64,000 bases of DNA from Paenibacillus tyrphae (GCF_000722545.1 NZ_JNVM01000043.1:1-64000); one strand, 5' to 3'. Positions 16,359 to 26,406 are shown, numbered from the stretch's first letter. Made by a program: numbers and translations. The notes: generated by a model not told the origin, from the sequence alone.

Positions 16359-17681
16359 TTACTGATTGGTCTTTTGAAATCGTTGTAGTACGTTTGCGGT
16401 TTGTTCCGAGGACTGGTGAAGCGAATCGGAAACCTTTTTAAAGATAGTTGTGCGGTCCATAGCTGGATTTTGATGTAAGACATTAAGAGCTCCAATAAAA
16501 TCTCTTACGACTTCTCCAGGAGTGATCATGGTTTCTGCGCCTGGTCTTGAATAGATGGCCATTAAGAAGCCCTTTAAATCATGCTCCGTGATATTTTCCT
16601 GATAACCATGATGGATGGAGTGGATAGTAGTGATTTTTTGAAGCAAGACAAATAATTCCTCTTTGCGAAGTGTCGATAATCGGATAACAGGCTGTGTTAA
16701 ATCACGAAATTCTGCTGTTTCAAATCGGTTGGTTACTAAACGGCGCTTTAATGCTTCGTAACTGAATAACCCTCTGCGTTCGTCTTCAAGAAATTCAGAG
16801 GTGCCTGCAAATGTCACGTACATGTGCTCGGCTTTCCCTTGCGTAATATCATTAAACATACTCAGAATAATTTCGTAGTTCTTTTCTCTGGTTTGAGCAT
16901 GACTAATTTTATATAAATTAATGGCCTCGTCGAAATTGATCACTAGTCCTGAGTATCCTACATGCGTTACAAACTTTGAAAATAGCTTTAAGTAATCATA
17001 CCAGTTTTGGTCATCGATAATGTCCCTTACTCCGAGGTCATTTCTTGCTTCGGTCTTTGTTGCATACTCCCCTCGAAGCCAACGAAGTACACATGTTTGA
17101 AGATGACGATTGTCTTGAATATAAGCATCAAAATAACTGGCTAATATTTTTGCAAAGTCAAACCCACCCACTAAATCCTCAAGCTGAGATAGAACATTAC
17201 TAATTTTCATCTTCACAGACGCAACAAAGTTAGGATCGTCATAGCTGAAATCCGTCATGTTGTTCTCTTGCTGAACGGCAAATTGAACATTCGTTATCCA
17301 TTGTTCTATTATAGTTTGTAATGCTCCCCCGTCCTGCCGAGTTGCCGTAGACAAGTTTTTCATAAATTCGGAGTAAGTCGCTACGGCCTTACCTTCCCCA
17401 CCAAACAACCGTCTTTCAGGTGTAAAATCAACATCAGCAACAACAAACCTCTCCTTAAAAGCAATATGTCTTACAATCGATAACATGAAGCTTTTCCCAC
17501 TGCCAAAATCCCCGATAAAGAATTTAATGACCGAAGCCCCGTCTTTAACTTGAGCTAGCTCTCCCATAACTTGCTCCGTCTCTTGACGACGACCAACAAT
17601 AATATGCTCCAGACCTGTCCGTGGTACCACTCCACCTGCAAGTGATTGTAAAATGGCACTGCTATCTTTTTTCCTTATCAC
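16359..17681 (-). CDS. BrxD-like P-loop ATPase (DUF2791 family)
   Basis: A 440-residue AAA-type ATPase. Walker A is GDFGSGKS (57-64) and Walker B is LVINFDEAI (about 246-254). The N-terminal AGGVVPRTGLEHIIVGR is typical of the DUF2791/BrxD family. In BREX loci BrxD accompanies the Lhr-like helicase BrxHI; here it occurs without PglX or PglZ. The GTG at 17681 is preferred because AGGAG lies 8 nt upstream; two further GTGs (17687, 17690) are almost fused to the Shine-Dalgarno. The gene begins about 10 nt after the TerB_N gene stops, so translation is coupled. Confidence 0.88.
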   Translation of the reverse strand: MIRKKDSSAILQSLAGGVVPRTGLEHIIVGRRQETEQVMGELAQVKDGASVIKFFIGDFGSGKSFMLSIVRHIAFKERFVVADVDFTPERRLFGGEGKAVATYSEFMKNLSTATRQDGGALQTIIEQWITNVQFAVQQENNMTDFSYDDPNFVASVKMKISNVLSQLEDLVGGFDFAKILASYFDAYIQDNRHLQTCVLRWLRGEYATKTEARNDLGVRDIIDDQNWYDYLKLFSKFVTHVGYSGLVINFDEAINLYKISHAQTREKNYEIILSMFNDITQGKAEHMYVTFAGTSEFLEDERRGLFSYEALKRRLVTNRFETAEFRDLTQPVIRLSTLRKEELFVLLQKITTIHSIHHGYQENITEHDLKGFLMAIYSRPGAETMITPGEVVRDFIGALNVLHQNPAMDRTTIFKKVSDSLHQSSEQTANVLQRFQKTNQ

Positions 17682-17692
17682 TTTCACCACTC

Positions 17693-19495
17693 CTAGTTGA
17701 TAACTTCGTCAATAATATCGATAAAATCAACAACGACGATATAATTTTCTCCATCTTCTTCTAAAAGGACATCTCCGAGATGCTCGATAGCTTTTTCATT
17801 AATAGCATTTATTAGAGTATTCAGCATCATTCCTCGCTGTTTAGCAAAGGCAGTACAACTTTCGATCGGTTCAACTTCATCAGTAAACATAGTCAGGAAT
17901 TCTCGTTCATGGTCGGTCAGATGCGAAGCAAACAAAGTAACCTCTTGTGACGCACCACTACCTAATGAGGCTAATGGATTTTCGTTATTAACTTCCTGTA
18001 ATGGCTTTTCCTTTTCAACAACTTCAGTTGAAACTGCTGCTTCTTGTTGGACTAAACTCTCCATTTCTTCAACTTGTAAAGCCGATTGAATAGCCTCGCT
18101 ATCGAGCTTTAATTGTGCTATTAACTCTGTATTTAATTCAAGAGATTCTATACGATTTAAAGTCGGTTCCGGTGGTATAGTAGATGATTTAGTACCCGTT
18201 GTTGATTTTTGGACTAAGGAGAACCGTTGTTCCAATCGTTTTTGTAAGGCTTCAGGTATCATCTTTTCATCCACCTTTATTTTCCTCTTAACCCCTTGAT
18301 TTGCTCGAACCAGATTCTCGACAAATCGAATCAAAGCACTCAATTCGTGATGTGCTTGGGGTGTCGGACCTCGTCGTATCACTTGTTTAACAGTAGAAGT
18401 TCTTGTACTTGTAATAACGGCAGAACGAAATATATGAGTTGATTCTGACTTTTGCTTTGGAAACCAGTGATCGATTAACGTTCCACCACTAGTTTCTAGA
18501 TAATAACGGTTTGTCTCTTCAAGCGCTTTTTTATATGCTCGAGTAAGGAGTTTTGCATGTTCCTCATTAAACTGGTTTGTCCTATAATAAATAAATTGCT
18601 TTTTCCAAAGTCGGAATGGAATCTTACTAAACATTTCATCAGAATTAAAACGATCAAACGCCTCATACTGTCCGACATGTGAAGCAGACCGGATGGATGA
18701 ACGAGCATACCACTCTTCTGCCAGATCTTTCCTCTCACCTTCGTAAAACAAATCCCCAATCCATTCAGGTAAATAGATATTTAATTTGGGATATCTTTCT
18801 CGATACGCTTCATACATTCGTATGAGTAATGCAACGGATCTATTGGGGTTTGGTTCAAACGAGTAAGCCATCAATTCATATGTTAATAAGAAAATGTAAC
18901 TTAAATCGGTGTCTGGGTAGTTGTCGTTAACAACCTGTTCGCGCCAATAGAAGTACCATAGTTGTTGGTACTTAGTCATACTTTCAAAGGTCGGCCAATA
19001 TGTATGAAAAGGTTCGAATGTAGCACTTTTCACAGTATGATTGCGGTATTTACAGGATTCTTCATAAAATCTATCAAAATGACGTGAATAGGTAATTTCA
19101 ATTTCGTAACCGCTTCTAGAATGAATTTGAGTTTTTGGTTTACCACTTATTATGTCTATAGGCAAAACCTTTAAATTATATCCACCATCGGGCAGATTTC
19201 TTTGTGATACTTGTTCGTTTATTTCTTTTCCTTTCACAACCGGTATGGTCCTTTTAATATTAACTTCTTCTTTGGGATAAGTATCACTTAAATTTGTCAA
19301 ATTAAACTGACGAACACGTGAGGGTATAAAAAACAGCTCGATGAGTGAAATAATCAACGGTACATAAGTCCAACAGAAAATAAGATAAAAAATACCGAGC
19401 TTGTATCTTTTTAAATAAAAATGGTGAGCTCCAAACGAACCGAGAAAAAAGCATAGTAATAGGGCTATAGATATGCTTTTTGGGGTCTGGTACAT
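17693..19495 (-). CDS. TM2 - TerB_N - TerB_C membrane protein
   Basis: A 600-residue protein. Residues 1-60 are a TM2-type membrane module (two helices around LLLCFFLGSFGAHHFYLKRY). The middle (about 140-350) matches the TerB_N pattern with YQQLWYFYWREQV and a helical repeat region, and the C-terminal about 100 residues resemble TerB_C (FLTMFTDEVEPIESC...). An acidic, low-complexity linker separates them. TerB_N/TerB_C proteins are predicted stress or phage-defence components that accompany a DUF2791 ATPase and an SF2 helicase, exactly as here. The start is uncertain: ATG at 19495 gives a normal TM2 N-terminus, but AGGAG is 15 nt away; TTG at 19510 abuts it. A TATAAT lies at 19528-19533. Confidence 0.82.
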   Translation of the reverse strand: MYQTPKSISIALLLCFFLGSFGAHHFYLKRYKLGIFYLIFCWTYVPLIISLIELFFIPSRVRQFNLTNLSDTYPKEEVNIKRTIPVVKGKEINEQVSQRNLPDGGYNLKVLPIDIISGKPKTQIHSRSGYEIEITYSRHFDRFYEESCKYRNHTVKSATFEPFHTYWPTFESMTKYQQLWYFYWREQVVNDNYPDTDLSYIFLLTYELMAYSFEPNPNRSVALLIRMYEAYRERYPKLNIYLPEWIGDLFYEGERKDLAEEWYARSSIRSASHVGQYEAFDRFNSDEMFSKIPFRLWKKQFIYYRTNQFNEEHAKLLTRAYKKALEETNRYYLETSGGTLIDHWFPKQKSESTHIFRSAVITSTRTSTVKQVIRRGPTPQAHHELSALIRFVENLVRANQGVKRKIKVDEKMIPEALQKRLEQRFSLVQKSTTGTKSSTIPPEPTLNRIESLELNTELIAQLKLDSEAIQSALQVEEMESLVQQEAAVSTEVVEKEKPLQEVNNENPLASLGSGASQEVTLFASHLTDHEREFLTMFTDEVEPIESCTAFAKQRGMMLNTLINAINEKAIEHLGDVLLEEDGENYIVVVDFIDIIDEVIN

Positions 19496-19712
19496 AATGT
19501 GCGTGATCAACTCCTAGAATTAGCACTATTATATTATCCTCGAAACAGAAAGCTGGGGTAAATAAAAATAGAGAAAGGCTTGTCCTGTACATAAAACTAT
19601 TATGGACTTGATATTGTTTTAACAAATCCTTAGTAGTGGGAGCATCCTTGATTCTTCAACGTTTGTATCAGAAGAAATAACTCCTCATTCATCAATATGA
19701 AAATAAGTTCTA

Positions 19713-20234
19713 TTAATTTTTTTCTTTCCAAGTACCATGATCGAAAATAATCTTAATCTTCTTTATAAGCTTTGTTTCCTGCTCATTATCTTCAACTACA
19801 TAATTATCACCTTGATGCATTTTGCAATGAGGACAAATATGCATGATATACTTTGATTCGGTTACCTTACTGTAACGTTCTTCAAGTAGAATTCCATATT
19901 CTTTTGCAAAAGGGATTAATGACCTTGGTTTATTGTAAGCAAGATCGCTAATAATTGGATATCCGTATCTCAACTCATTCTCGATTTCTGGATTAAACAT
20001 CAGGAATATTTGCATAGTTTTCTTACATTTCCAACACTGATACCCACTACGGATATCGATCTCCCACTCAAATCGTTCCGGATATTTATAAGGAATTGTT
20101 TCTATGAACTCCTGATACTCAGGCTTATTTGTCATTCTATTTTCTCTCATCCAAGAAAAGTAACTCGGGTGAATTAGCCACACTTCTTCAATGGTCTTTC
20201 CTTTATATTTACCAAATGTTATTGTCATTTCCAT
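19713..20234 (-). CDS. ExoX C-terminal-like / zinc-ribbon protein of unknown function
   Basis: A 173-residue protein. Residues about 4-28 (FGKYKGKTIEEVWLIHPSYF) match the small module found at the C-terminus of exodeoxyribonuclease X and in DUF3820-like proteins. Two cysteine pairs, CWKC and CPHC, about 75 residues apart could bind zinc. No nuclease active site is visible. The ATG at 20234 has AGAGG 8 nt upstream. It follows the GHKL-nuclease gene by 40 nt and is probably its operon partner; 200 bp separate it from the TerB_N gene. Function unknown, but the context suggests nucleic-acid defence. Confidence 0.7.
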   Translation of the reverse strand: MEMTITFGKYKGKTIEEVWLIHPSYFSWMRENRMTNKPEYQEFIETIPYKYPERFEWEIDIRSGYQCWKCKKTMQIFLMFNPEIENELRYGYPIISDLAYNKPRSLIPFAKEYGILLEERYSKVTESKYIMHICPHCKMHQGDNYVVEDNEQETKLIKKIKIIFDHGTWKEKN

Positions 20235-20274
20235 TAGTAAAACCTCTCTCGTGCAAGCCAATTTTTTATTCACA

Positions 20275-22026
20275 TCAATTATTCAAATTATCCAGCAACC
20301 ATCTTAATTGGGACTCTGCCTTACTTATAACTTCAAAATAAGATCTCAATTGGATAGTAGACTGGGTATGAATCCTGGAAATGCCGGGATCAACACGACC
20401 TCCGATTACCATGATCTCAATATCGCTTCCAATGAATGGGATTAAGTCATCTCGGTACTTCTCGGCCTGATTTTCATCATCACGAGTAATCTCTTTTGAT
20501 GGTCTTTTAAATTCAATGATCAGATGTTTATTCAAGATATCATTCGCAAGCAAAAGATCCGGCCGCCTCTTCTCTCTGCTGCCCTTAAATTTCTGCTGAC
20601 AATAATTCGAAATCACATTCTTCAAAGTCTCATTGGATGACTTCATAGAGTACTCTATTCCGAAGATCCATAGATTGTTTTCTAACGCGATATGCATTTC
20701 TTTTTCCAATGTTTGCGGATTGGATATTAGCTGATTTAAATGTCTGAGAAATTCAATTCTTTTCTGGGCTTGTCTAGCCACATTCGAAAGCTCCATAATT
20801 CCGAACACATTAAGCGCCGCGGCTAACGAATCAACATCTTTAGCGCTCGCTTCTTCAATTCTTTTCATGATGTCCCAGTATTCGTCTTCTTCCAGAGCTT
20901 TTATTAATAAGGATACTATCGTTTTAATCTTATCTTCGGAATCCCCATAAAACTTGTTCAATATGCGATTAATGGATTTACGAATGGCCTCTTGCCGCGG
21001 CAGGGGAAACTTCTCTATTTCCTGCTTAAATTCATGTAGAATTTCATTCTCCAACTCAATAGTTTCATCTTTAAATTTACTTTTAAGTTCATTTATTAAA
21101 AATCTCTTCATAAAGCTCGTTAGTTCAATATATCCCTTACTATTCTCATATATATAATCCCATCCCGAGTTAACAGCCTCTATTAATCCATCTGCTTCAA
21201 TTTCTCCATATATTCGACTTAGAAACTTTTTGGGAACCAAAGATTCATTTTCCAGGCCAAAAAATGTTGGATCTCCGATAACTCTCCCACCAACACGAAT
21301 GATGAGACCCGGATTTTTCAAGGGCTTTTTGTGATCCGAAATAACCAAGGAAACAGCTATATCTCCGGCTTCATCCAGTTTTTTTGTAAAAGCCTTCTTG
21401 GTCCCCTGAATATCTTCAAAGGTAACCTTCTCTCCATTTATATAAATATCGAAGTCAGACTGGCGACCAAACTCAAAAATAAGCAATTCACGTAATTTTT
21501 CAACTGAGGGCAAATTAAGGCCTTGATTTAAGCCCGAGAGAATAATCTTCGTTCCACGAGGATTATCTGACACTCTTGAAATGACTTCAATATTGAGTTC
21601 TTCAAGATCGTTATCGTAGTTATATAAGTCATCTTTATTAATAATCAATGTTGACGTGATACTGTTATGAGTCGTTTGTACTTCCATCTGGCTGGCTGCG
21701 ACAAGCCCTGCAAACTTACCGATTCCTTTATGACCTCTGACTTTTCTTGTCTTATATGGGGTTAGTTCACCTTTTTGGACTCTCCGATTGTAGGCGATGT
21801 TTAAATAATCACTCATTACTTGACTGGTGCTCATGCCTGTCCCATCATCCTGAATGATGATCGCTTCTGTAGGAAACAGATCCAATGGAATCGTAATATG
21901 TACTTGCTCGGCATCAGCATCCCAAGCATTATCTACTAATTCCTTCAGCGCTTGTTCAGAGGACCTGTATTGATTACTAAGCAAATAAACTACTCTGGGT
22001 TGCACTTTAAATTTGGCAATATTCAC
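20275..22026 (-). CDS. GHKL-type ATPase fused to a PD-(D/E)XK-like nuclease domain
   Basis: A 583-residue protein. The N-terminus is a Hsp90/MutL/histidine-kinase-type ATP fold: N-box KELVDNAW (28-35), DDGTGM (60-65) and the lid GHKGIGK (98-104). A MutL/Hsp90-like middle and a helical region follow. The C-terminal about 100 residues contain RRPDLLL (Asp490) and LIIEFKRP (Glu505, Lys507), the D...ExK core of restriction-type nucleases. Such an ATP-gated nuclease fits phage or plasmid defence, but I know no characterised member with this exact layout. The GTG at 22026 follows AGAGGTG. AT-rich like the rest of the island. Confidence 0.82.
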   Translation of the reverse strand: MNIAKFKVQPRVVYLLSNQYRSSEQALKELVDNAWDADAEQVHITIPLDLFPTEAIIIQDDGTGMSTSQVMSDYLNIAYNRRVQKGELTPYKTRKVRGHKGIGKFAGLVAASQMEVQTTHNSITSTLIINKDDLYNYDNDLEELNIEVISRVSDNPRGTKIILSGLNQGLNLPSVEKLRELLIFEFGRQSDFDIYINGEKVTFEDIQGTKKAFTKKLDEAGDIAVSLVISDHKKPLKNPGLIIRVGGRVIGDPTFFGLENESLVPKKFLSRIYGEIEADGLIEAVNSGWDYIYENSKGYIELTSFMKRFLINELKSKFKDETIELENEILHEFKQEIEKFPLPRQEAIRKSINRILNKFYGDSEDKIKTIVSLLIKALEEDEYWDIMKRIEEASAKDVDSLAAALNVFGIMELSNVARQAQKRIEFLRHLNQLISNPQTLEKEMHIALENNLWIFGIEYSMKSSNETLKNVISNYCQQKFKGSREKRRPDLLLANDILNKHLIIEFKRPSKEITRDDENQAEKYRDDLIPFIGSDIEIMVIGGRVDPGISRIHTQSTIQLRSYFEVISKAESQLRWLLDNLNN

Positions 22027-22728
22027 AAGTACACCTCTCTTCCCCAGGTAATTAATAAATCGTTACACTACCTAATCGAATAATTCGACATTAAATGGTT
22101 TTTCCCTTCCAAAAGGCCCATCTTTATCCACGAATAGACAAACAATCCCCTTTTTAATACTAGGGACCTATGATGATTTAATCTTGTATTTAAGGAAGGA
22201 ATGACATTACTTCCGTTGGAAGCGATGATTTAATAGAGAGTCTTGAATTGAAAACGGGTGTATGCTGTCTTTTTTCTCAACAATTGCATTATGCAAAATG
22301 CTCAAATAAAAGAACCAATCTTCCGGTCATCTTAATGCAAAGGGATTGGTTCTTTTGGATGCACATTTTCATCTAGTTAAGAAGACGTTATTAACTTTGA
22401 AAGGTCATGGATCATTTCAGAATGATCAAAGTACTCATTTTTCTGTCACTAAAGTAATCAGTATCCTGTCGTTATACATCCTAGAGGTCGTGACACGATT
22501 CGCGTCTGATCGCGCTGCTTTCCTTTGTCCATAATCAGAGATTATTAAGGAGATTGTCAGGTCTTCCGTGGTGACTTAGCGCCTCGCTGCGTGTTATAGC
22601 AGGTCAATTCGCGATGTAGCCGATCGCGCCACCAAGCGTACAAGGGGCTGTGACAGTCTGCCTTCCGGCAAACGATCACAGCCCCAAAACCCGCGCCCGG
22701 CGCGGTCTCCAGTTTTTTAGTGACAGGC
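22027..22728. other. 702-bp intergenic region between the defence-like island and the surface locus
   Basis: It holds two hairpins: a perfect 13-bp stem with A/T-rich flanks at 22308-22356 (AAAAGAACCAATC / GATTGGTTCTTTT), a good bidirectional terminator; and a 10-bp GC-rich stem at 22644-22685 (GGGGCTGTGA / TCACAGCCCC) enclosing a nested stem, 44 bp past the stop of the propeller-SLH gene and probably its terminator. I see no convincing gene in between. Confidence 0.6.
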
Positions 22729-25700
22729 TTAAATTAAACCAGCTTTTTGCAGCAACCGTATAAGAATGGTTGCCGTTTGCGCGCGTGTAATGTTTTCTTT
22801 CGGTGCGGCGAGACCATCGTATCCATCAATGATTCCGTGCTTGACCGAAAGTGCCGCCTGTATTTTCGACCAGTCGCCAAACTGATTGGCATCGCGAAAT
22901 GGGACCAGCTCTTTTTCTGCGTCAGTGGCGGACATCGATATATCCATACCGGTTATTTTCATCGCTTTGGCCATCATGAACATAGCTTCTTCTCTGGTGA
23001 TGGCTTTGTTCGGCTGGAAGCTGCCGTCTTCGTACCCGCTCAAAATCCCATTCTCGTAGGCTGCCGCCACAACGCCGGCAAACCAGTCGCTTTTCTTCAC
23101 ATCAAGGAATGGGCTGCTGCTGCCGGATGCTTGAAGTCCCAACCCTTGACTTAGGGTTGCAGCAAATTCGGCGCGCGTAATGGGCCTGTCCGGTTCGAAC
23201 GTTCCGAGGCTTACGCCGTTCACGATCAAGCGCGATCCAGCGTCGTCAATGTATTTTTTAGCCCAGTGGTTCTCAGCATCCTTAAAGGCTGCCGGATTCC
23301 AGATGACCGCATACGTATTGTTGGCTAGACTGTTGATTTTGGCAATGTATTTTCCATCCATGTTCACGAGCTTGGTAGGGACGTGCTGCACGGTTCCATC
23401 AGCATCCACACGAATACCAGTCGCGATTTTTCCGGCATTCGCACCATCGGGAATCGTGATCGTCCGTTCCACATAAGCATTGAACTTGCCGATTTCTACT
23501 GTTTGTTTTCCGAACGTGCCTCGTACCTTGAACTCGACAGGCGGCGCCAATAGCGTGAATCCGCCTTTCTTCGCAGAATCCTCGACACGCTTGGTTGTTT
23601 CCGCCGCAGGTTTGGAAATCTCGATCTGTACGTTGATATCCTTCGGTGCGGCGTTTCCGCCGATTTGTGCCAAAAGGGCATCAATGTTGATTTGCTCAGT
23701 CGATAATGTGTACGAAGCATGTTCGGTTTTCAATTCAATGACGGCCTGCTTGGCAGCCAAGGTTTTGACCAATTGACCGTTCAACTCGCCGATGACCGTA
23801 TCGGCCGATGCCGTTGCGGGGATGGTGATTTTGGCATGATTTCCGGCGGCTTTCAGCATCTCTTCCAATTTTCCGGAGTCCAGCGTGATTCGCAGAATCG
23901 TTCGTTCCCCGTCCTTACTTGTCGTAATCGTTCCCGCACGTTCGGATTTACCGTTCACCAAAACCGTGGCACCCGAATCGGATGCACCGACGGAACTCCA
24001 ATAAACGCCGGAGCTAGAACCGCTAGAGTTCGAAGAATGGTCAGATCCCGATGAACCGCCGGACGGCGCTTTCGGCGTTACGCTTACCTCGTTGGTTGTA
24101 ACCACGTCACCGTCCGCATCCGTGATCTTGACGACAAAGTAATAGGTTTTTCCATTCGTCAAAGATACCGCGTTATAACTGTAAACCGAAGAGCTTACCG
24201 AGGCCAGTTCTTCTCCATAAGTGCCGGGAACAGTGCTCTGATAAACCTGCTGGTAGACGGTTCCGGTCACGCTTTTCCATTTCAACGAAGCCTGAGCGTC
24301 GCCGGCGGCGGCGGTCAGAGCCGGACCTGCCGGTGTTCGAAGTGTTTGGCTATACCCATATTCGGTGCCCACTCCGTTTGTGGCATAAGCGCGAACTACA
24401 TATACCGAATTTGGCGTCAGATTGCTCAGCTTGACGGCGAAGTCGCCCAATCCTGTCGAATTGGCTTCAACCTTGGTGTACGTGCTGTCCGTTGACTTTT
24501 GGTATTCGATACCTCGGGCGGCTACCGGATTTCCACCGTCCATCCATACTTTTCCGCCGATGATCACCGACGTTGCTTTCAAAGATTCGGTATAGGTGTT
24601 CGTTATAACGGACGGCACCCTAGGAGAAATAATGGCCAGATCATCTGTTGTAATCGGCTTGCTTTGGCCTACCTGGTCTCCCGCAATCGTTACGCTAAAA
24701 TCTTCGATGGCATTCAGCTTCCCGGTCCCGGTATAGGAAAGAAGCAGTTCGGCGCTCGTCGGACCCGTTTGGATGACGCTGTCGACGGCAAGCCCGGCAG
24801 GGGCTTTGTTCAGCTTGAAACCATCCTTGTTCAAGGTCGAAGAAAAAGCGTAATCGGCAGGGATCGTCAGGCTAAGCTTTCTCCCATTCAAGTTCAACGT
24901 CGTCAAAGGCTGATCCGGGACGATTTTAACTTTGGGGCCGATGGACGTAAGCTGATCTTTTTTACCACTAGGGAGAACCCAAAGGCGTACACCGTCAAAT
25001 AATTGAAGAGAGGGGTTGCTGGCCGCTGGTGGCAGGGTGAGACTTCTAATTTTCCCCGTATCCTTATCGATTTTCAAAAAATTTTTACTGATCAGCCAAA
25101 TGTCCTGACCGTCGAACATAGCCCCCCTTGCCGATGACCAAATGTTGTAACCGGTCATTTTCCCCGATGCTTTGTCAATCTTGACTAAGGTTTCTCCTGT
25201 GATGGGAGCAAGCCAAATGTTTTGCCCGTCAAATGTGCCGCCGTCAAATCGACCGGGCTTGGCGGCGTTCGGCGTCGGCCAATCTTTGTGCTCCGTAATT
25301 TCCCCGGTATCCTTGTCAATTTTAATTACGCTTGCAGCTGTGCCCGGGATCAGCCAAATGCTTTGCCCGTCAAAAATAGCCCCGGAAAAAGCAGACGAAC
25401 TGGGCGTAGCCCCCGATGGCCAATCCTTTTGCTGCGTCATCGTTCCATTGCTTGTATCCACTTTGACGATGGAGTTGTCATAAATGGAAGTGAGCCAGAG
25501 GTGTTTTCCGTCAAATACGCCCCCGCTAAAACTGATGTTAGACCCGGATATTCCGGCAGGCCAGTTATTGTAGGTGGTGAATTTCTCGGTGTCTTTGTCA
25601 ATCCGGACCAACGGGTTAGAACTTGCAGGAAGAAACCATATGGATTGACCATCGAAAATAGCGCCATTAAAATTGTAGCGCGTTGGGTTGAAGCCCCCTC

Positions 25701-26046
25701 CAATTGCAGATAAATCGAAGCCTTTCATCACTCCGGTACGCTTATTGAATTTTACAATCTGATTCCCTTCTAAAGGAGCCATCCAGATGTTCTCGCCATC
25801 GAACGCCCCACCCCAAAAACTGCGGTCTGCTGCCAATCCGGCAGGCCATTCCGTATATTGGTTTACCTCGATGGAATCGCCAATCGGATGAGGCGTGAGC
25901 CATGCGCTAAAGTTACGCCCAGTCTGGCTTAAAATTTTGTCGCCCGGGTCAGCATAGACCTGTTGGACAGGGATGATACCGGAAATGCCTACCAGCATCG
26001 TTGCAGCAACCGCGAATGAAAGCAAGGATTGAATACGGTTTCGCAT
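22729..26046 (-). CDS. Secreted SLH-anchored protein with N-terminal beta-propeller and FN3 domains
   Basis: A 1105-residue exported protein. The signal peptide ends near VQQVYA (about residue 32). Residues about 45-370 contain six or seven repeats built around 'FDGQSIWLIP...VIKIDKDTGE', a Vgb/NHL-like propeller. Immunoglobulin/FN3-like domains follow (about 380-660), then a Ser/Gly linker, a module of about 210 residues beginning VLVNGKSERAGT that is also present in the 3447-residue protein, and three SLH repeats (about 910-1105) with ITRAEFAA and related motifs. SLH domains bind pyruvylated wall polymer, so the propeller should be displayed outside. It has its own promoter with the shared heptamer element at 26137-26170. 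Confidence 0.9.
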   Translation of the reverse strand: MRNRIQSLLSFAVAATMLVGISGIIPVQQVYADPGDKILSQTGRNFSAWLTPHPIGDSIEVNQYTEWPAGLAADRSFWGGAFDGENIWMAPLEGNQIVKFNKRTGVMKGFDLSAIGGGFNPTRYNFNGAIFDGQSIWFLPASSNPLVRIDKDTEKFTTYNNWPAGISGSNISFSGGVFDGKHLWLTSIYDNSIVKVDTSNGTMTQQKDWPSGATPSSSAFSGAIFDGQSIWLIPGTAASVIKIDKDTGEITEHKDWPTPNAAKPGRFDGGTFDGQNIWLAPITGETLVKIDKASGKMTGYNIWSSARGAMFDGQDIWLISKNFLKIDKDTGKIRSLTLPPAASNPSLQLFDGVRLWVLPSGKKDQLTSIGPKVKIVPDQPLTTLNLNGRKLSLTIPADYAFSSTLNKDGFKLNKAPAGLAVDSVIQTGPTSAELLLSYTGTGKLNAIEDFSVTIAGDQVGQSKPITTDDLAIISPRVPSVITNTYTESLKATSVIIGGKVWMDGGNPVAARGIEYQKSTDSTYTKVEANSTGLGDFAVKLSNLTPNSVYVVRAYATNGVGTEYGYSQTLRTPAGPALTAAAGDAQASLKWKSVTGTVYQQVYQSTVPGTYGEELASVSSSVYSYNAVSLTNGKTYYFVVKITDADGDVVTTNEVSVTPKAPSGGSSGSDHSSNSSGSSSGVYWSSVGASDSGATVLVNGKSERAGTITTSKDGERTILRITLDSGKLEEMLKAAGNHAKITIPATASADTVIGELNGQLVKTLAAKQAVIELKTEHASYTLSTEQINIDALLAQIGGNAAPKDINVQIEISKPAAETTKRVEDSAKKGGFTLLAPPVEFKVRGTFGKQTVEIGKFNAYVERTITIPDGANAGKIATGIRVDADGTVQHVPTKLVNMDGKYIAKINSLANNTYAVIWNPAAFKDAENHWAKKYIDDAGSRLIVNGVSLGTFEPDRPITRAEFAATLSQGLGLQASGSSSPFLDVKKSDWFAGVVAAAYENGILSGYEDGSFQPNKAITREEAMFMMAKAMKITGMDISMSATDAEKELVPFRDANQFGDWSKIQAALSVKHGIIDGYDGLAAPKENITRAQTATILIRLLQKAGLI

Positions 26047-26136
26047 TTGAAGTTCCCCTCTTGTTTGCTTTTTTCTGCTTAATTAAAAAATGCCGTTCAG
26101 GCTATTGCGCATCACCACCATTCAATGAATCTATTT

Positions 26137-26170
26137 ATTTTAACAGGCGATTCTCTCAAAATCCTCACAA
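26137..26170 (-). promoter_or_regulatory. SARP-type heptamer-repeat promoter of the propeller-SLH gene
   Basis: Minus strand: TTGTGAG (26164-26170), 4 bp GATT, TTGAGAG (26153-26159), 10 bp, then -10 TAAAAT (26137-26142). A third partial repeat TTGTGTG lies 10 bp further upstream. No normal -35 is present at 17 bp from the -10. The same element and spacing recur at 27636-27669 and 52055-52088. Confidence 0.75.
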
Positions 26171-26355
26171 GATCACACAAAAGATACCATGTCGTTATGA
26201 AAATGGATACCGATCAAGAAGCGACGAATTATCCAATGCAATCGTGGTTCAAGAAAAGGTTTCCGTAATTTTTTTGAAGAAGACGAGTCCTCCCTGCCCT
26301 TTTTTCCATATGCTATCAAACGGTTTTCACAACTAAAGAAAAAAGAATCGAGAAC

Positions 26356-26382
26356 AGGCCGCCGGAGCGACTCCGACGGCCT
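26356..26382 (-). terminator. Terminator of the response-regulator gene
   Basis: A 12-bp GC-rich stem with one mismatch and a 3-nt loop (AGGCCGCCGGAG / CTCCGACGGCCT) lies 25 bp past the stop of the response-regulator gene, followed on the minus strand by U-rich sequence. Confidence 0.7.
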
Positions 26383-26406
26383 TTCTGTACAGTAGACGAA
26401 TGATTG

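Noticed and set aside
14209..17681. A BREX phage-defence locus.
   Set aside because: The helicase and ATPase resemble BrxHI and BrxD, but no PglX methylase, PglZ, BrxC or BrxL gene is present; the TerB_N neighbour fits the Ter-linked gene set better.
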